From the NCBI RefSeq assembly GCF_046097595.1, contig NZ_JBJUVG010000007.1, positions 1-64,000 on the forward strand: DNA of 64,000 nt, in the 5' to 3' direction. The position numbers and the translations under genes were made by a program. Below are positions 25,266 through 34,064 of this stretch, piece after piece. The notes beneath the pieces were generated by a model that saw only the letters and a program-made list of their open reading frames with translations, was not told the DNA's origin and searched no databases. Positions within the stretch are counted from its first letter, which is position 1. Every line of letters begins with the position of its first letter. This DNA is from Peptococcus simiae (lineage in GTDB: Bacteria; Bacillota; Peptococcia; Peptococcales; Peptococcaceae).

Positions 25266-26642
25266 TTACATAAAGATGAATTTGACAACGAAGAGGGCGG
25301 CTAGGATGATCATGACCCAGCTGACCGGTTCGCGTTTTTCTTTGGGGGCGAAGATGTTGTAAATGAGGTTGATAAAAACATAGCTCAGGACGCCGAGGGT
25401 CAGACCGTCACCGATGGAGTAGGTGAGGGGCATGGCGGCGATGGTAATGAAGGCGGGCATGCCTTCGGTGATATTAAAGAGGTCAATCCCTTTGACAGAG
25501 GTCAACATGAGGTAGCCGACATAGATGAGGGCCGGTGCGGTGGCACAGGCGGGGATGGCGATAAAGATAGGGGAGAAGAACATGGCGGCCAGGAAGAAGC
25601 AGCCGGTGGTAATGGCGGTGACACCGGTCCGGCCGCCGGCCAGGACGCCGGTGGAGCTTTCGACGAAGGTAGTAACGGTGGAAACCCCTAAGGCGGCGCC
25701 GGCGGTGGTGGCCAGGGCGTCACTCATGAGGGCCCGGCCCACCCGGGGCACCCGGCCCTGCTCATCCAGCATGCCGGCCTTGGTGCTGACGCCTACCAGG
25801 GTCCCAACGGTATCGAAAAAGTCAACGAATAAGAAGGTGACGATGATGATGAAGAGGCTCTGGAACATTTCAAAATCCAGGAGGTGGCCCCAGGCCAGTT
25901 TTCCGGCAATGGGGCTAATGGATTCAAATTTCAGAATCCCGGTGGGCAAGTAAATGCCCAGGTCTGCAGCGGCCTTAGGGCTGACGATGGCGTAGACCCA
26001 GGCCAGGATGGAGCAGGAGGCAATGCCGATGAGGATAGACCCGTGGATGTTGAGTTTATCCAGAACGGCAATTAAGAGGACCCCCAGGCAGGTAATGATG
26101 GTGGTGACATGGAAGGCGCCCATGGAGACCATGGTGGCATCGTTTTGGACGATTAGACCACTGGAGCTGAAGCCGACCATGGCGATAAAGAGGCCAATCC
26201 CACCGGTTACTGCCAGTTTCATATTCTGGGGAATGGAGTTTACGACCGCTTCACGGACCTTGAAAAGGGTTAAAAAGATAAAAATAATACCTTCAATAAA
26301 AACGGCGGTCAGGGCAACTTCCCAGGGAATGCTTTGCTTGATGACCACGCTGTAGGCGAAGAAGGCGTTTAAGCCCATCCCGCTGGCCAGGGCAAAGGGC
26401 AAGTCGGCAATAAAGCCCATTAAAAAACAACCAATGGCAGCGGCCAAACAGGTTGCGGTGACAAGAGCCCCCGGATCCATGCCGGTTTCCCCGAGAATTT
26501 GCGGGTTAACGGCAATGATGTAGCTCATGGTTAAAAAGGTGGTGAGACCGGCTAGGATTTCCCGGCGCCAGGGGATATTTTTATGGCCCAGCAACGGAAA
26601 AAGCCGCACCAAAAATGAAGCAGATTTTTCTTGAGATGACAT
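25266..26642 (-). CDS. NCS2 purine permease (AzgA/PbuG type)
   Basis: A 458-residue, 12-14 helix transporter. NIPWRREILAGLTTFLTMSYIIAVNPQIL is the hallmark start of AzgA-type guanine/hypoxanthine permeases, and FVDFFDTVGTLVGV plus VSTVTTFVESSTGV are the substrate-site motifs. Imports purine bases with protons. Single-gene unit with TTGACA promoter and AAGGAGGG before the ATG. No purine riboswitch is visible in the leader. Confidence 0.92.
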   Translation of the reverse strand: MSSQEKSASFLVRLFPLLGHKNIPWRREILAGLTTFLTMSYIIAVNPQILGETGMDPGALVTATCLAAAIGCFLMGFIADLPFALASGMGLNAFFAYSVVIKQSIPWEVALTAVFIEGIIFIFLTLFKVREAVVNSIPQNMKLAVTGGIGLFIAMVGFSSSGLIVQNDATMVSMGAFHVTTIITCLGVLLIAVLDKLNIHGSILIGIASCSILAWVYAIVSPKAAADLGIYLPTGILKFESISPIAGKLAWGHLLDFEMFQSLFIIIVTFLFVDFFDTVGTLVGVSTKAGMLDEQGRVPRVGRALMSDALATTAGAALGVSTVTTFVESSTGVLAGGRTGVTAITTGCFFLAAMFFSPIFIAIPACATAPALIYVGYLMLTSVKGIDLFNITEGMPAFITIAAMPLTYSIGDGLTLGVLSYVFINLIYNIFAPKEKREPVSWVMIILAALFVVKFIFM

Positions 26643-26654
26643 ATGACCCTCCTT

Positions 26655-26690
26655 GTTACGATTTCTAAAATTCTACTTGGAAAGCGTAAC
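26655..26690 (-). promoter_or_regulatory. Leader hairpin before the purine permease
   Basis: GTTACGCTTTCC and GGAAATCGTAAC-like arms (outer GTTACG/CGTAAC) can close a stem-loop just after the predicted transcription start and before the ribosome site. No known riboswitch core is present. Confidence 0.35.
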
Positions 26691-26717
26691 ATAAGGGATA
26701 GATTTTGTCCATGTCAA
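26689..26717 (-). promoter_or_regulatory. Promoter of the purine permease
   Basis: Minus strand TTGACA, 17-bp spacer, TTATGT, about 46 nt before the start codon. Confidence 0.7.
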
Positions 26718-26825
26718 AAAAGAGAAAGATTGCCAAAGTGGTCGGTATAAATATAGGCCAATTGGCGGTTTTTGATCGGAGGTGGATATGGTACACTCAG
26801 GTCAATATGTAAGGAGGTTGTAGAT

Positions 26826-27332
26826 ATGAAGTTAGACACGAAAAAATTGAGTCTGTATGCGGTCTTTATTGCCCTGACCTGTGTCGGTACCCTGGTGATC
26901 CGGATTCCCTTTCCCTTAACTAAGGGCTACCTGAACCTGGGGGATGCGGTTCTCCTGGCAGCGGCCCTCACCATGGGGCGGACCGGAGGCCTGCTGGCCG
27001 GGGGCCTGGGTTCTTTCTTGGCCGATATCCTGACCGGCTATGTCTATGCCCCGGTGACCCTGGTCGTTAAGGGGCTGGAAGGCTTTGTCTGCGGGATCAT
27101 TTTTGAAAAAATTCCAACCACGACTGGACGGATCATCGCTGTCCTGGTCGGGGCCGTGGTCATGGCCACTGGTTACTTTATTTTTGAAATCATCCTTGTA
27201 GGTCTCTACCCGGCAGCCCTCTCCTACCTGGCTAACCTAGGCCAAGGGGCAGCAGGGGCCATCTTAGCCTATCTCCTGTCTCTGGCCTTGGAAAAAGGGC
27301 TGCAAGAAATGCATATCCTGCCCAGCAGATAA
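26826..27332 (+). CDS. ECF transporter S component, probably vitamin-type
   Basis: A 168-residue, six-helix membrane protein. KLSLYAVFIALTCVGTLVIRIPFP at the start and YLNLGDAVLLAAALTMG fit the ECF_trnsprt/HmpT-like S proteins that bind a vitamin or precursor and use a shared T/A module. The ATG at 26826 follows AAGGAGG by 9 nt. It stands alone with a downstream terminator, so it would depend on ECF energizing genes elsewhere. The ligand cannot be read; no riboswitch precedes it. Confidence 0.8.
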   Translation: MKLDTKKLSLYAVFIALTCVGTLVIRIPFPLTKGYLNLGDAVLLAAALTMGRTGGLLAGGLGSFLADILTGYVYAPVTLVVKGLEGFVCGIIFEKIPTTTGRIIAVLVGAVVMATGYFIFEIILVGLYPAALSYLANLGQGAAGAILAYLLSLALEKGLQEMHILPSR

Positions 27333-27334
27333 GA

Positions 27335-27370
27335 AAAAGCCACAGCAGAGGTTCTTTGCTGTGGCTTTTG
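27335..27370. terminator. Bidirectional terminator
   Basis: AAAAGCCACAGCA (27335-27347) pairs with TGCTGTGGCTTTT (27357-27369). Between the ECF S gene and the convergent ABC permease. Confidence 0.88.
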
Positions 27371-27385
27371 TATGCCTTGGGTATG

Positions 27386-29941
27386 TCAGCTGGTTTTTTT
27401 GAGGATGGCCATGAGACTTTCTCGCTGGCGGCGGAGGCCAAAGAGGGGTAAAAGAAGGGCGATGGCCAGGAAGAAGGGCAAGACATAAAGGAGGGGGACT
27501 AGGGAGGCCTGCCAATCGGCGAACCAGACGGCGCCATTGACGGCCTCGGTAATCAGCCTGTTGCTGGCCAGTAGGCCGAAGAAGGCTAAGGCAATGGCCA
27601 GGCCGAGGGTGAGTAGGTTTTCTGTGACAACCATTTGGTAGACTTGCTTTTTGGTCATCCCGACAGCTTGGAGGAGGGCGAATTCACGCCGCCGGACAAG
27701 TAGGCCGGTTAGGACGGTATTGATGTAGTTGGCCAGGGCAATGGTGGCCATGACGGCAACGATTAGGCCGGTGAAGAGGCTTAGGGTCTTTTGCAGGCGG
27801 ATAAAGTCTGCCCGGGCCCCGGCCTTGCTTTCATAACCCAGGGCGGTGGTGGCGGATAAGCGCTTAAGTCCATCCTCTATATCCCTCTGGTCTTTTTTAG
27901 GGGCATCAAAGGCCAGGAGCTGGACTTGGGCTGAGGGGTCTGCCTTTTGGAGGGCGGCGGCATCAAGGACATAGCCTTCGGCAAATTGATAGCGGGCGGT
28001 CAGGCTATAGGGCAGGGCCAGGGTTGCACAGACGGTATAACTTTCAAATCTAGCTCCGTCTGGCGGGCCAAGGCAGACCTGGACCTGGTCACCGGTACGC
28101 AAGCGGTGGCTTTTTTCGATGGGCTGGTCGTAATCATCCAGGCGGATAATAGCTGCAATAGCCTTTTGCTCGGGGTCTGCTAGGGGAGCCAAGTCACCTT
28201 CCAAGACCTGGGCCTTCTGCAGGGTAAAGTTGGTCATGCCGTAGAGCTGGATCGGACTGGCGGCCTGGCCGTCTGTACTGACGTCTTTTAAATAGGCTTT
28301 TAGGTCTTCATCGGAATAACCGTAATTTTCCTTGTAAATGCGGCGGAGGTCCTTGGCCGGCAGTTGCTCACTGGCGGAGTGGCTAGGCAGGTAGACTGCC
28401 CCCCAGCTTTCTTGAGGCAAGAAGGGCTGGATGGCCTGGATATCTTGGTCGGTCAGGGCCGGGGCTGTATGGCTACTGGCCGGAACAAAGAGCCGGGCAT
28501 CAGCGATGACGAAGTCTGTGGGAATCTTAGACAGGTATTTATCCTCGCTGAAGCTATTGGATAAATTAACTGCATTGGTAAATAGCCAAAGGGTCAGGGC
28601 TAGGCTCAGGGCTGTTAAAAGGAGCCGTTTCCGATGGCTCCGGACTTGAATCAGGCCCAGGCGACCAGCTGAGAGGGGCCGGGACCGGAACCGACGCTTG
28701 GCAGATAAGTGTAGGTCTTGAAATTTGACGGCTTCAATGGGTGCGGCTTTAGCGGCCAGTCGACCGGGGCCGATGGTGGCCAGGTAGACGGTGGCCAGGG
28801 TAAATAGGAAGGCCATGAGGAAGATAAGGGGGTCAGCCACCAGGGTAAAATCGAGGTCTAACTGGATGAGGGAGAGCAATTTGGGCAAGCACAAGCTACC
28901 GATCAGCCAACCAGCAACCAGCCCCGGCAGGATGCCAGCTAAGGCGAGAAAGAGGGCCTTTAGATGGACCAGCCGACGTAATTGTCGGGGGGTAGTACCG
29001 ATGGTTTTTAATAAGCCGTAAAAGCGGATATCATCGCTGACAGAAAAAAGGAAGATGTGGTAAATGACCAGACCACTACAGGCTATTACGGCTAGTAAAA
29101 TAAAGAGGAGACCAAAGGCGACGATGGGGTCATCCATCTGGCTTAACTTACTCTGGGTATAGCCCCAGTTGACCCCGTAGTCAATGAAATCCGCCTGGTC
29201 CGGCTGGCTAGATTGGTAGCCGGCGGCCTGGATGGCCTCTTGGAGGCTATCTTCGATATGACGGGCGGAGCGGAGCTTGACACTCAGTTGGTTTTTGCCT
29301 AAACCCAGGGATTCATCCTCGGGCAAGTGGGCCTTTTCTAGTAGCTGGCTGACCTGGTCTTTGGCAATAAGGGCCTGGTAGGCCAAGACTTTATCTTCAT
29401 GGGGAAAGGTGCCGCTTAGGGTAAAGGTTTCCCGGATGGTGCTTTTGCCAATGTGGATGTCCAGGGGGATAGGGCTGCCGAGGTCAGCTGGTAGACCTAG
29501 GTTTTTTAGGACCTCTTCATCAAGGGCAATCTCCTTGGTCTTTGCTTGAGGTAAATGGCCTCTAGTCGGCTTGATAAAGGACCACTGGGCGGCCTGATCA
29601 TCCATATAGCTCACTTCTACCTGGGTTTTTTCCAAGCCGGGGTTGACGGCTAAGCCTGCAATTACTCGCAGGCCGGTCTCTTCAAAGGCCGGTGAAGATT
29701 GAAGCCGGCTTAACTCTTCATTAGAAAGGTTTTTTAATTCTCCATGGGCCGTACTGCCGACTTGGCGGAACTGGTCATTTTCCATGGCCTGGTTGGCACC
29801 GAAAAGAAGGGTAAAGATGGCGGAGAGCATGAGGGCGGTCAGGATGATGGCGAAGATGGCTAGGCCGGTTCTGCCTTTCTCCGCCCGAATCCGGGCCCAG
29901 GCCAACCGGGCCAGGACTTTTTTATTCTTCACGCTAGACAT
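27386..29941 (-). CDS. FtsX-type ABC transporter permease, large
   Basis: An 851-residue protein with a first helix at about 20-45, a large extracytoplasmic domain, three helices with the FtsX/MacB core, a second extracytoplasmic domain and a final three-helix FtsX core (ALLQAVGMTKKQVYQMVVTENLLTLGL). This duplicated layout is typical of Bacillota permeases that act in peptide-antibiotic defence or lipoprotein/signal export. The ATG at 29941 overlaps the ATPase stop by 8 nt, so they are coupled. Next to a two-component system, as in Bce-type modules, but the sequence is not a clear BceB. Confidence 0.88.
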   Translation of the reverse strand: MSSVKNKKVLARLAWARIRAEKGRTGLAIFAIILTALMLSAIFTLLFGANQAMENDQFRQVGSTAHGELKNLSNEELSRLQSSPAFEETGLRVIAGLAVNPGLEKTQVEVSYMDDQAAQWSFIKPTRGHLPQAKTKEIALDEEVLKNLGLPADLGSPIPLDIHIGKSTIRETFTLSGTFPHEDKVLAYQALIAKDQVSQLLEKAHLPEDESLGLGKNQLSVKLRSARHIEDSLQEAIQAAGYQSSQPDQADFIDYGVNWGYTQSKLSQMDDPIVAFGLLFILLAVIACSGLVIYHIFLFSVSDDIRFYGLLKTIGTTPRQLRRLVHLKALFLALAGILPGLVAGWLIGSLCLPKLLSLIQLDLDFTLVADPLIFLMAFLFTLATVYLATIGPGRLAAKAAPIEAVKFQDLHLSAKRRFRSRPLSAGRLGLIQVRSHRKRLLLTALSLALTLWLFTNAVNLSNSFSEDKYLSKIPTDFVIADARLFVPASSHTAPALTDQDIQAIQPFLPQESWGAVYLPSHSASEQLPAKDLRRIYKENYGYSDEDLKAYLKDVSTDGQAASPIQLYGMTNFTLQKAQVLEGDLAPLADPEQKAIAAIIRLDDYDQPIEKSHRLRTGDQVQVCLGPPDGARFESYTVCATLALPYSLTARYQFAEGYVLDAAALQKADPSAQVQLLAFDAPKKDQRDIEDGLKRLSATTALGYESKAGARADFIRLQKTLSLFTGLIVAVMATIALANYINTVLTGLLVRRREFALLQAVGMTKKQVYQMVVTENLLTLGLAIALAFFGLLASNRLITEAVNGAVWFADWQASLVPLLYVLPFFLAIALLLPLFGLRRQRESLMAILKKTS

Positions 29942-30611
29942 GGGCTGCCACCTCGACCTGGCCATCTTCAATGTGCAAGATACGGTCAGCCAATTGGGCT
30001 GCAGCCTCGTTATGGGTAATCATCAGAATGGTTTGACCCAGGTTTCGACGGGTACGAGCTAAGAGGGCCAGGACATCCTGGCTGGTCCGGCTGTCTAGGT
30101 TGCCGGTAGGTTCATCAGCTAAGAGGATGGACGGCTTAGCAGCCAGGGCACGGGCGATGGCCACCCGCTGGGCCTGGCCGCCGGAAAGCTCACTGGGCAA
30201 ACGGTGTTTCAACTCATTTAGGCCTAAGAGCTGGTAGACTTGGTCCAGGTACTCGGTATCATAAGGGGCTCCGTCCAAGTCCAGGGGGAGGTGAATATTT
30301 TCCCGGACGGTGAGCATGGGGAGAAGGTTGTAATTTTGAAAGACAAAACCAATTTCCCGGCGCCTGAAAATGGACCGTTCATCACTGGATAAGGCATATA
30401 AGTCCTGGCTATTAATAAAAACCTGGCCGGCGGTCGGTTGGTCCAGTCCGCCCAGCAAATGGAGCAAGGTGCTCTTCCCGCTGCCGGAGCGACCAACAAT
30501 AGAGACAAACTCACCTGTTTTGACTTGGATGTTAGCCTTTATAAGGGCGTGGACAGGGTGCTGGCCTTGGTGGTAGGTTTTACAGAGGTCATGGGTTTCT
30601 AAAATATACAT
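29934..30611 (-). CDS. ABC transporter ATP-binding protein (LolD/MacB family)
   Basis: A 225-residue ATPase with Walker A G-R-S-G-S-G-K-S at 40-47, Q-loop FVFQNYNLLPMLTVREN, signature LSGGQAQRVAIARAL and Walker B ILLADEPTGNLD, the exact pattern of the MacB/LolD/BceA class that powers FtsX-type permeases. The ATG at 30611 lies 8 nt after AAGGAG; a GTG at 30620 abuts the site. Cotranscribed with the permease. Confidence 0.93.
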   Translation of the reverse strand: MYILETHDLCKTYHQGQHPVHALIKANIQVKTGEFVSIVGRSGSGKSTLLHLLGGLDQPTAGQVFINSQDLYALSSDERSIFRRREIGFVFQNYNLLPMLTVRENIHLPLDLDGAPYDTEYLDQVYQLLGLNELKHRLPSELSGGQAQRVAIARALAAKPSILLADEPTGNLDSRTSQDVLALLARTRRNLGQTILMITHNEAAAQLADRILHIEDGQVEVAAHV

Positions 30612-30634
30612 CAATGTCACTCCTTTCTACCCTT

Positions 30635-30643
30635 ATCATAGCA
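30635..30643 (-). promoter_or_regulatory. Possible promoter of the ABC transporter pair
   Basis: Minus strand TGC-TATGAT extended -10. Upstream lie two CCTGTC direct repeats 15 bp apart (30644-30672), possible response-regulator sites. The -35 is weak, which fits an activated promoter. Confidence 0.4.
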
Positions 30644-30671
30644 GGACAGACAGGCTGGAGGGTGACAGGAT

Positions 30672-30702
30672 AAAAAAAGAATCTGTCACTTTAGACAGAT
30701 TC
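30672..30702 (-). terminator. Terminator overlapping the kinase stop codon
   Basis: On the minus strand GAATCTGTC / GACAGATTC form a 9-bp stem whose loop contains the TAA stop of the kinase gene, followed by TTTTTTT. It separates the two-component genes from the ABC genes. Confidence 0.88.
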
Positions 30703-31533
30703 AGCTTGATTAGGTAAATAAAGGGAAAAACAGGCTCCCGGCACGTTCTGGACGGTTATGTAGCCCTTCTGGGCAGCTAATATTTCACGGGCGAGGTAGA
30801 GGCCCAGGCCAACGCCCGGGCTTTGGTGAACGCTGGCTGACCGATAAAAACGGTTAAAAATATAGGCTTCTTCACCAGGGATAATGCCGGGGCCTTGGTC
30901 GGTCACATCAATACGTGTATAAAAAGAGAGGGGGAGGACAGCCACTTGGATCAGGCTTTCTGCCGGTGCGTATTTGATGGCATTATCCAGAACATTAGCC
31001 AGGGCCTCGGCAGTCCATTTTAAGTCATAGCAGGCGAAGGTTTCCGGCGCCTCTACTTTAATCCGAATCCCCTTCTCCCTAGCTGCCGGTTGGCTAGCTG
31101 ATACAGCCTGCCGGATAAGGGGGAAGAGGGCGGCCTTTTCCGGTTTGGTCGTTATCAGGCCAGCTTCCAGGCGAGCCCCCTTTAATAAGGCATCTAAAAG
31201 AAAGGTCAACTTTTCTGTTTGTGCTAGGAGGGCATCCACTTGGGCTGCTTGCGCTTCGGCTAAGGGGGCTTCAGAGAGGAGGTCACTGTAAAGCTGCAAG
31301 TTAGCCAAGGGGGTCTTGCACTGGTGGGCAATATCGGCAATTAAGGCAGCCGACCGGTTTCTTTCTTCGGCCAGTTGGGCTTTTTGCCATTCCTGCCGCC
31401 GCCAAATCGCCATCAGGCGAGATTCTAAGGCAGAGCTAAGGCTTTCATTATAAGTGACGGAAAAGGGCTGGCCTCTGCTGATGGCATCCACTAAACGCGC
31501 CAGCCGGTCTTCTCTCTTTCTGCGTTTAAACAT
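30691..31533 (-). CDS. Sensor histidine kinase without membrane segments
   Basis: A 280-residue kinase with the H box IADIAHQCKTPL (phospho-His at about H70), N box NVLDNAIKYAP, G1 DQGPGI and G2 GLGLYLAREIL. The 69 residues before the H box are polar and charged, with no transmembrane stretch, so the kinase has no visible sensor domain of its own. The ATG at 31533 overlaps the response-regulator stop by 8 nt with GAGAGGAAGG upstream. It may sense through a partner, such as the neighbouring ABC permease. Confidence 0.9.
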   Translation of the reverse strand: MFKRRKREDRLARLVDAISRGQPFSVTYNESLSSALESRLMAIWRRQEWQKAQLAEERNRSAALIADIAHQCKTPLANLQLYSDLLSEAPLAEAQAAQVDALLAQTEKLTFLLDALLKGARLEAGLITTKPEKAALFPLIRQAVSASQPAAREKGIRIKVEAPETFACYDLKWTAEALANVLDNAIKYAPAESLIQVAVLPLSFYTRIDVTDQGPGIIPGEEAYIFNRFYRSASVHQSPGVGLGLYLAREILAAQKGYITVQNVPGACFSLYLPNQAESV

Positions 31534-32206
31534 GGGGGCCTTCCTCTCCCCAGCGGTAGCCGCGGCCATGTACCGTCTGAATATACCGGGGCTGGTGAGG
31601 GTCGGGTTCAATTTTCTGTCGCAAGCGGGCTGCCAACATGGATAAGGCATTGTCGCCACCGCCAGCCTGGTCCATAGGCCAGACAGCTTCTATTAAGGCG
31701 GGGCGGCTGACCGTTTGGCCACCGGCGGCCAGCAGGTGGCTGAGAAAACGGATTTCCTGGCTACTTAAGGATAAGTCGCTAGCCTTTACAGTAAAGACCA
31801 GCTGGTTGAAGTCCAATTGGAGGTAGCCATCCCGGTAATGGCGATTAGGCGTTAACTCGCGGAGCTGGGCCCGGACCCGGGCCCGTAATTCAGCCAGACT
31901 GAAGGGCTTGGTCAAATAATCATGGGCGCCGGCTTCCAAGGCCCGGACAATCTCCCACTCGGCATCCTTGACTGTTAGGCAGATGATCCGGTCGGCTTCC
32001 AGTTGCGCCAAGGGGAGGAGGTCAAAGCCGGACCCATCCGGTAACTGGATATCCAATAAGATAAGGCTGGGCTGATGGTCTTTCAAGGCGGTGACCGCCT
32101 CGACATAGTTGGCGGCATGGAATACAGTATCTACTTCTGGCGCCAAGGCTGTGGCTAGCCCCTGGGCCAAGTAGGCGTCGTCTTCAATGATGAGCAGGGA
32201 AGTCAT
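31526..32206 (-). CDS. OmpR-family response regulator
   Basis: A 226-residue regulator: receiver domain with acidic pocket E8-D9-D10, phospho-acceptor D52 in LLDIQLPDGSG, T78 and K100 in YLTKPF, then a winged-helix domain ending in the usual YIQTVHGRGYRW. Partner of the kinase with which it overlaps by 8 nt. Likely targets the ABC transporter promoter downstream. Confidence 0.94.
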   Translation of the reverse strand: MTSLLIIEDDAYLAQGLATALAPEVDTVFHAANYVEAVTALKDHQPSLILLDIQLPDGSGFDLLPLAQLEADRIICLTVKDAEWEIVRALEAGAHDYLTKPFSLAELRARVRAQLRELTPNRHYRDGYLQLDFNQLVFTVKASDLSLSSQEIRFLSHLLAAGGQTVSRPALIEAVWPMDQAGGGDNALSMLAARLRQKIEPDPHQPRYIQTVHGRGYRWGEEGPHV

Positions 32207-32222
32207 GGGAGATCATCCTTTA

Positions 32223-32247
32223 CAAAAAATCCCGCCGAGGCGGGATT
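32223..32247 (-). terminator. Terminator of trpS-tmk
   Basis: Minus strand AATCCCGCC / GGCGGGATT stem followed by TTTTTTG, 4 nt after the tmk stop and before the response-regulator gene. Confidence 0.88.
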
Positions 32248-32250
32248 GGG

Positions 32251-32874
32251 TTAAAGCGGCATATGGTGCTGGTCTTTCAAATACTGGATCAGGCTTTCGG
32301 TTTGGCTGTCGATGGGCCGGCTGGCGTCTAGACGGAGGATGGGGTCGGCCAGTTGGTCGGCCCAGTAGAGGTAGCGGTCCCGGACTTGTTGTAAAACCTC
32401 CCGCTTTTCATAGTGATCCCGCCCTTCGCCCCGGCTGCTGACCCGGGTCAGGGCCTCGTCGACGGGGAGGTCGAAGAGGAAGGTAATATCCGGCCGGACC
32501 CGGCTACGAATGGGGGCATTGATGCTATGGACCCATTGGCCATCTAGGTCCGGGGCGTTATAGGCCAGGGAGCTGAGCAGGTGGCGGTCGCAGAGGACGG
32601 TCCTGCCGGCGGCCAGTTCTGCTTGGACCAGCAAGGCGTGCTCGCTGCGGTCGGCAGCAAAGAGGAGGGCCAGGGTGAGTTCATCCAGGTCGATTTCTTT
32701 GCTTAAGGCCCGGCGCAATAGGCGGCCGACGGGCCCATCGGTGGGCTCGCGGTGGCAGCTATGGGGGATGCCGGCAGCGGTGAGCCGGTCGGACAGGCGG
32801 GCCAACTGGGTGGACTTGCCACTGCCGTCAATGCCCTCAAAAACGATGAATAGGGGGCTGACTTCAGTCTTCAT
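32251..32874 (-). CDS. tmk: Thymidylate kinase
   Basis: Phosphorylates dTMP to dTDP. The 207-residue protein has the P loop G-I-D-G-S-G-K-S-T at 14-22, the REPTDGPVG motif and the C-D-R-H-L-L-S-S-L-A-Y motif, with a LID region SRGEGRDHYEKRE. Its start overlaps the end of trpS by 11 nt, so the two are cotranscribed. Confidence 0.95.
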   Translation of the reverse strand: MKTEVSPLFIVFEGIDGSGKSTQLARLSDRLTAAGIPHSCHREPTDGPVGRLLRRALSKEIDLDELTLALLFAADRSEHALLVQAELAAGRTVLCDRHLLSSLAYNAPDLDGQWVHSINAPIRSRVRPDITFLFDLPVDEALTRVSSRGEGRDHYEKREVLQQVRDRYLYWADQLADPILRLDASRPIDSQTESLIQYLKDQHHMPL

Positions 32875-33883
32875 TAGCTAAATGGGGGACCAGGTGCATG
32901 GCCTCTTTCATCCGGCGGCTGGTTTCATCGCCAATTTGATTGGCCCGGTCGTTACCGGCGGCAATGATGTCGCGGACTTCATCTAAATGGCTTTCATAAT
33001 AGGCCCGCTTTTCCCTAAAGGGGGTTAAGAGGGTGTTGAGGTTACTGAAGAGCTCTTTTTTACAGGCGACACAGCCAATGGTTCCGGCCTTACACCGGTC
33101 GCAGATGTCTTCATACTGGTCTTTGGAGAAGACGCTATGGTAGGTGGCCACCACGCAAATATCCGGGTGGCCCGGGTCGGTTTTATGGATCCGGGAGGGG
33201 TCGGTGACGGCGGTCATGACTTTGCTGCGCAGGTCCTCTTCCGAATCGGATAAGTAGATGGCATTGCCCAGGCTCTTGCCCATCTTGGCATTGCCGTCTA
33301 AACCGGGCAGACGGGGGAAGTCGCCGATGAGCATTTTCGGTTCCACCAGGAAGGGGTCATCTTGGGCATAGAGGTCATTGAAGCGGCGGACCAGCTTCCG
33401 GCAGAGTTCGATGTGGGGGGCCTGGTCTTCGCCAACAGGGACCAGGTGGGCGCCACAGAAGGTGATATCCGCTGCCTGGCTAACGGGGTAACCAAAAAAG
33501 CCATAGGTCATATCTTCATAGCCGTAGTTGGCGGCTTCGGACTTGACAGTCGGGTTCTGCCGCAGGACATTCATGGTCACCAGCATGGAATAGAAAATGG
33601 TCATTTCCGCAATAGAGGGAATTTGTGACTGTAAAAAAATGGTGACCTTATTCGGGTCCAGGCCAACGGAGAGGTTGTCCATGGCCACCTGCATGATGCT
33701 TTCGGAAATGAGTTCCGGCCGCTTGAAATGGGTGGTGAGGGCCTGGATATCGGCAATTTCTATAAAACTATCGTATTCATCCTGGAGACGAACACGGTTT
33801 TCTAAGCTGCCGACGTAGTGGCCGATGTGGAGGCGGCCGGTGGGACGGTCCCCGGTCAGCAGGCGTTTTTTAGGGCTGGTCAT
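32864..33883 (-). CDS. trpS: Tryptophanyl-tRNA synthetase
   Basis: Charges tRNA-Trp. The 339-residue class I synthetase has G-D-R-P-T-G-R-L-H-I-G-H with HIGH at 19-22, the Trp-pocket GYPVSQAADI, GEDQAPHIEL and K-M-G-K-S at 200-204 (KMSKS equivalent). A cysteine cluster (DRCKAGTIGCVACKKEL) near 265-280 could hold a metal, seen in several TrpRS. Its leader is too short for a T-box. Divergent from the YtoI-like gene. Confidence 0.95.
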   Translation of the reverse strand: MTSPKKRLLTGDRPTGRLHIGHYVGSLENRVRLQDEYDSFIEIADIQALTTHFKRPELISESIMQVAMDNLSVGLDPNKVTIFLQSQIPSIAEMTIFYSMLVTMNVLRQNPTVKSEAANYGYEDMTYGFFGYPVSQAADITFCGAHLVPVGEDQAPHIELCRKLVRRFNDLYAQDDPFLVEPKMLIGDFPRLPGLDGNAKMGKSLGNAIYLSDSEEDLRSKVMTAVTDPSRIHKTDPGHPDICVVATYHSVFSKDQYEDICDRCKAGTIGCVACKKELFSNLNTLLTPFREKRAYYESHLDEVRDIIAAGNDRANQIGDETSRRMKEAMHLVPHLANED

Positions 33884-33917
33884 ATCTATCTCCTCGCTTA
33901 AATATAGTCATAAAAAT

Positions 33918-33946
33918 AGTATAAAGTTGCCTAGTCCCTTTGTCAA
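33918..33946 (-). promoter_or_regulatory. Promoter of trpS-tmk
   Basis: Minus strand TTGACA, 17-bp spacer, TATACT; transcription would start about 25-30 nt before the trpS ATG. Confidence 0.88.
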
Positions 33947-33964
33947 ATGGCGGCTATTCATACA

Positions 33965-33993
33965 TAGACAGAAATTTTGGATTGTGATATAGT
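33965..33993 (+). promoter_or_regulatory. Promoter of the YtoI-like gene
   Basis: TAGACA, 17-bp spacer ending TGA (extended -10), TATAGT. Back to back with the trpS promoter, -35 boxes 18 bp apart. Confidence 0.75.
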
Positions 33994-34064
33994 ACAGTTA
34001 AGTGTGGCGATTTCCTAGCCTGTAGGTGGCCATGAGAAATGAATAGCGATAAATGGGAGGACCT

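Noticed and set aside
26643..26725. Possible purine riboswitch before the purine permease
   Set aside because: The leader has only one short hairpin and lacks the three-way-junction core of the purine aptamer.
33884..34064. Possible T-box leader upstream of trpS
   Set aside because: The promoter is about 30 nt from the start codon, too close for a T-box of 200 nt or more.
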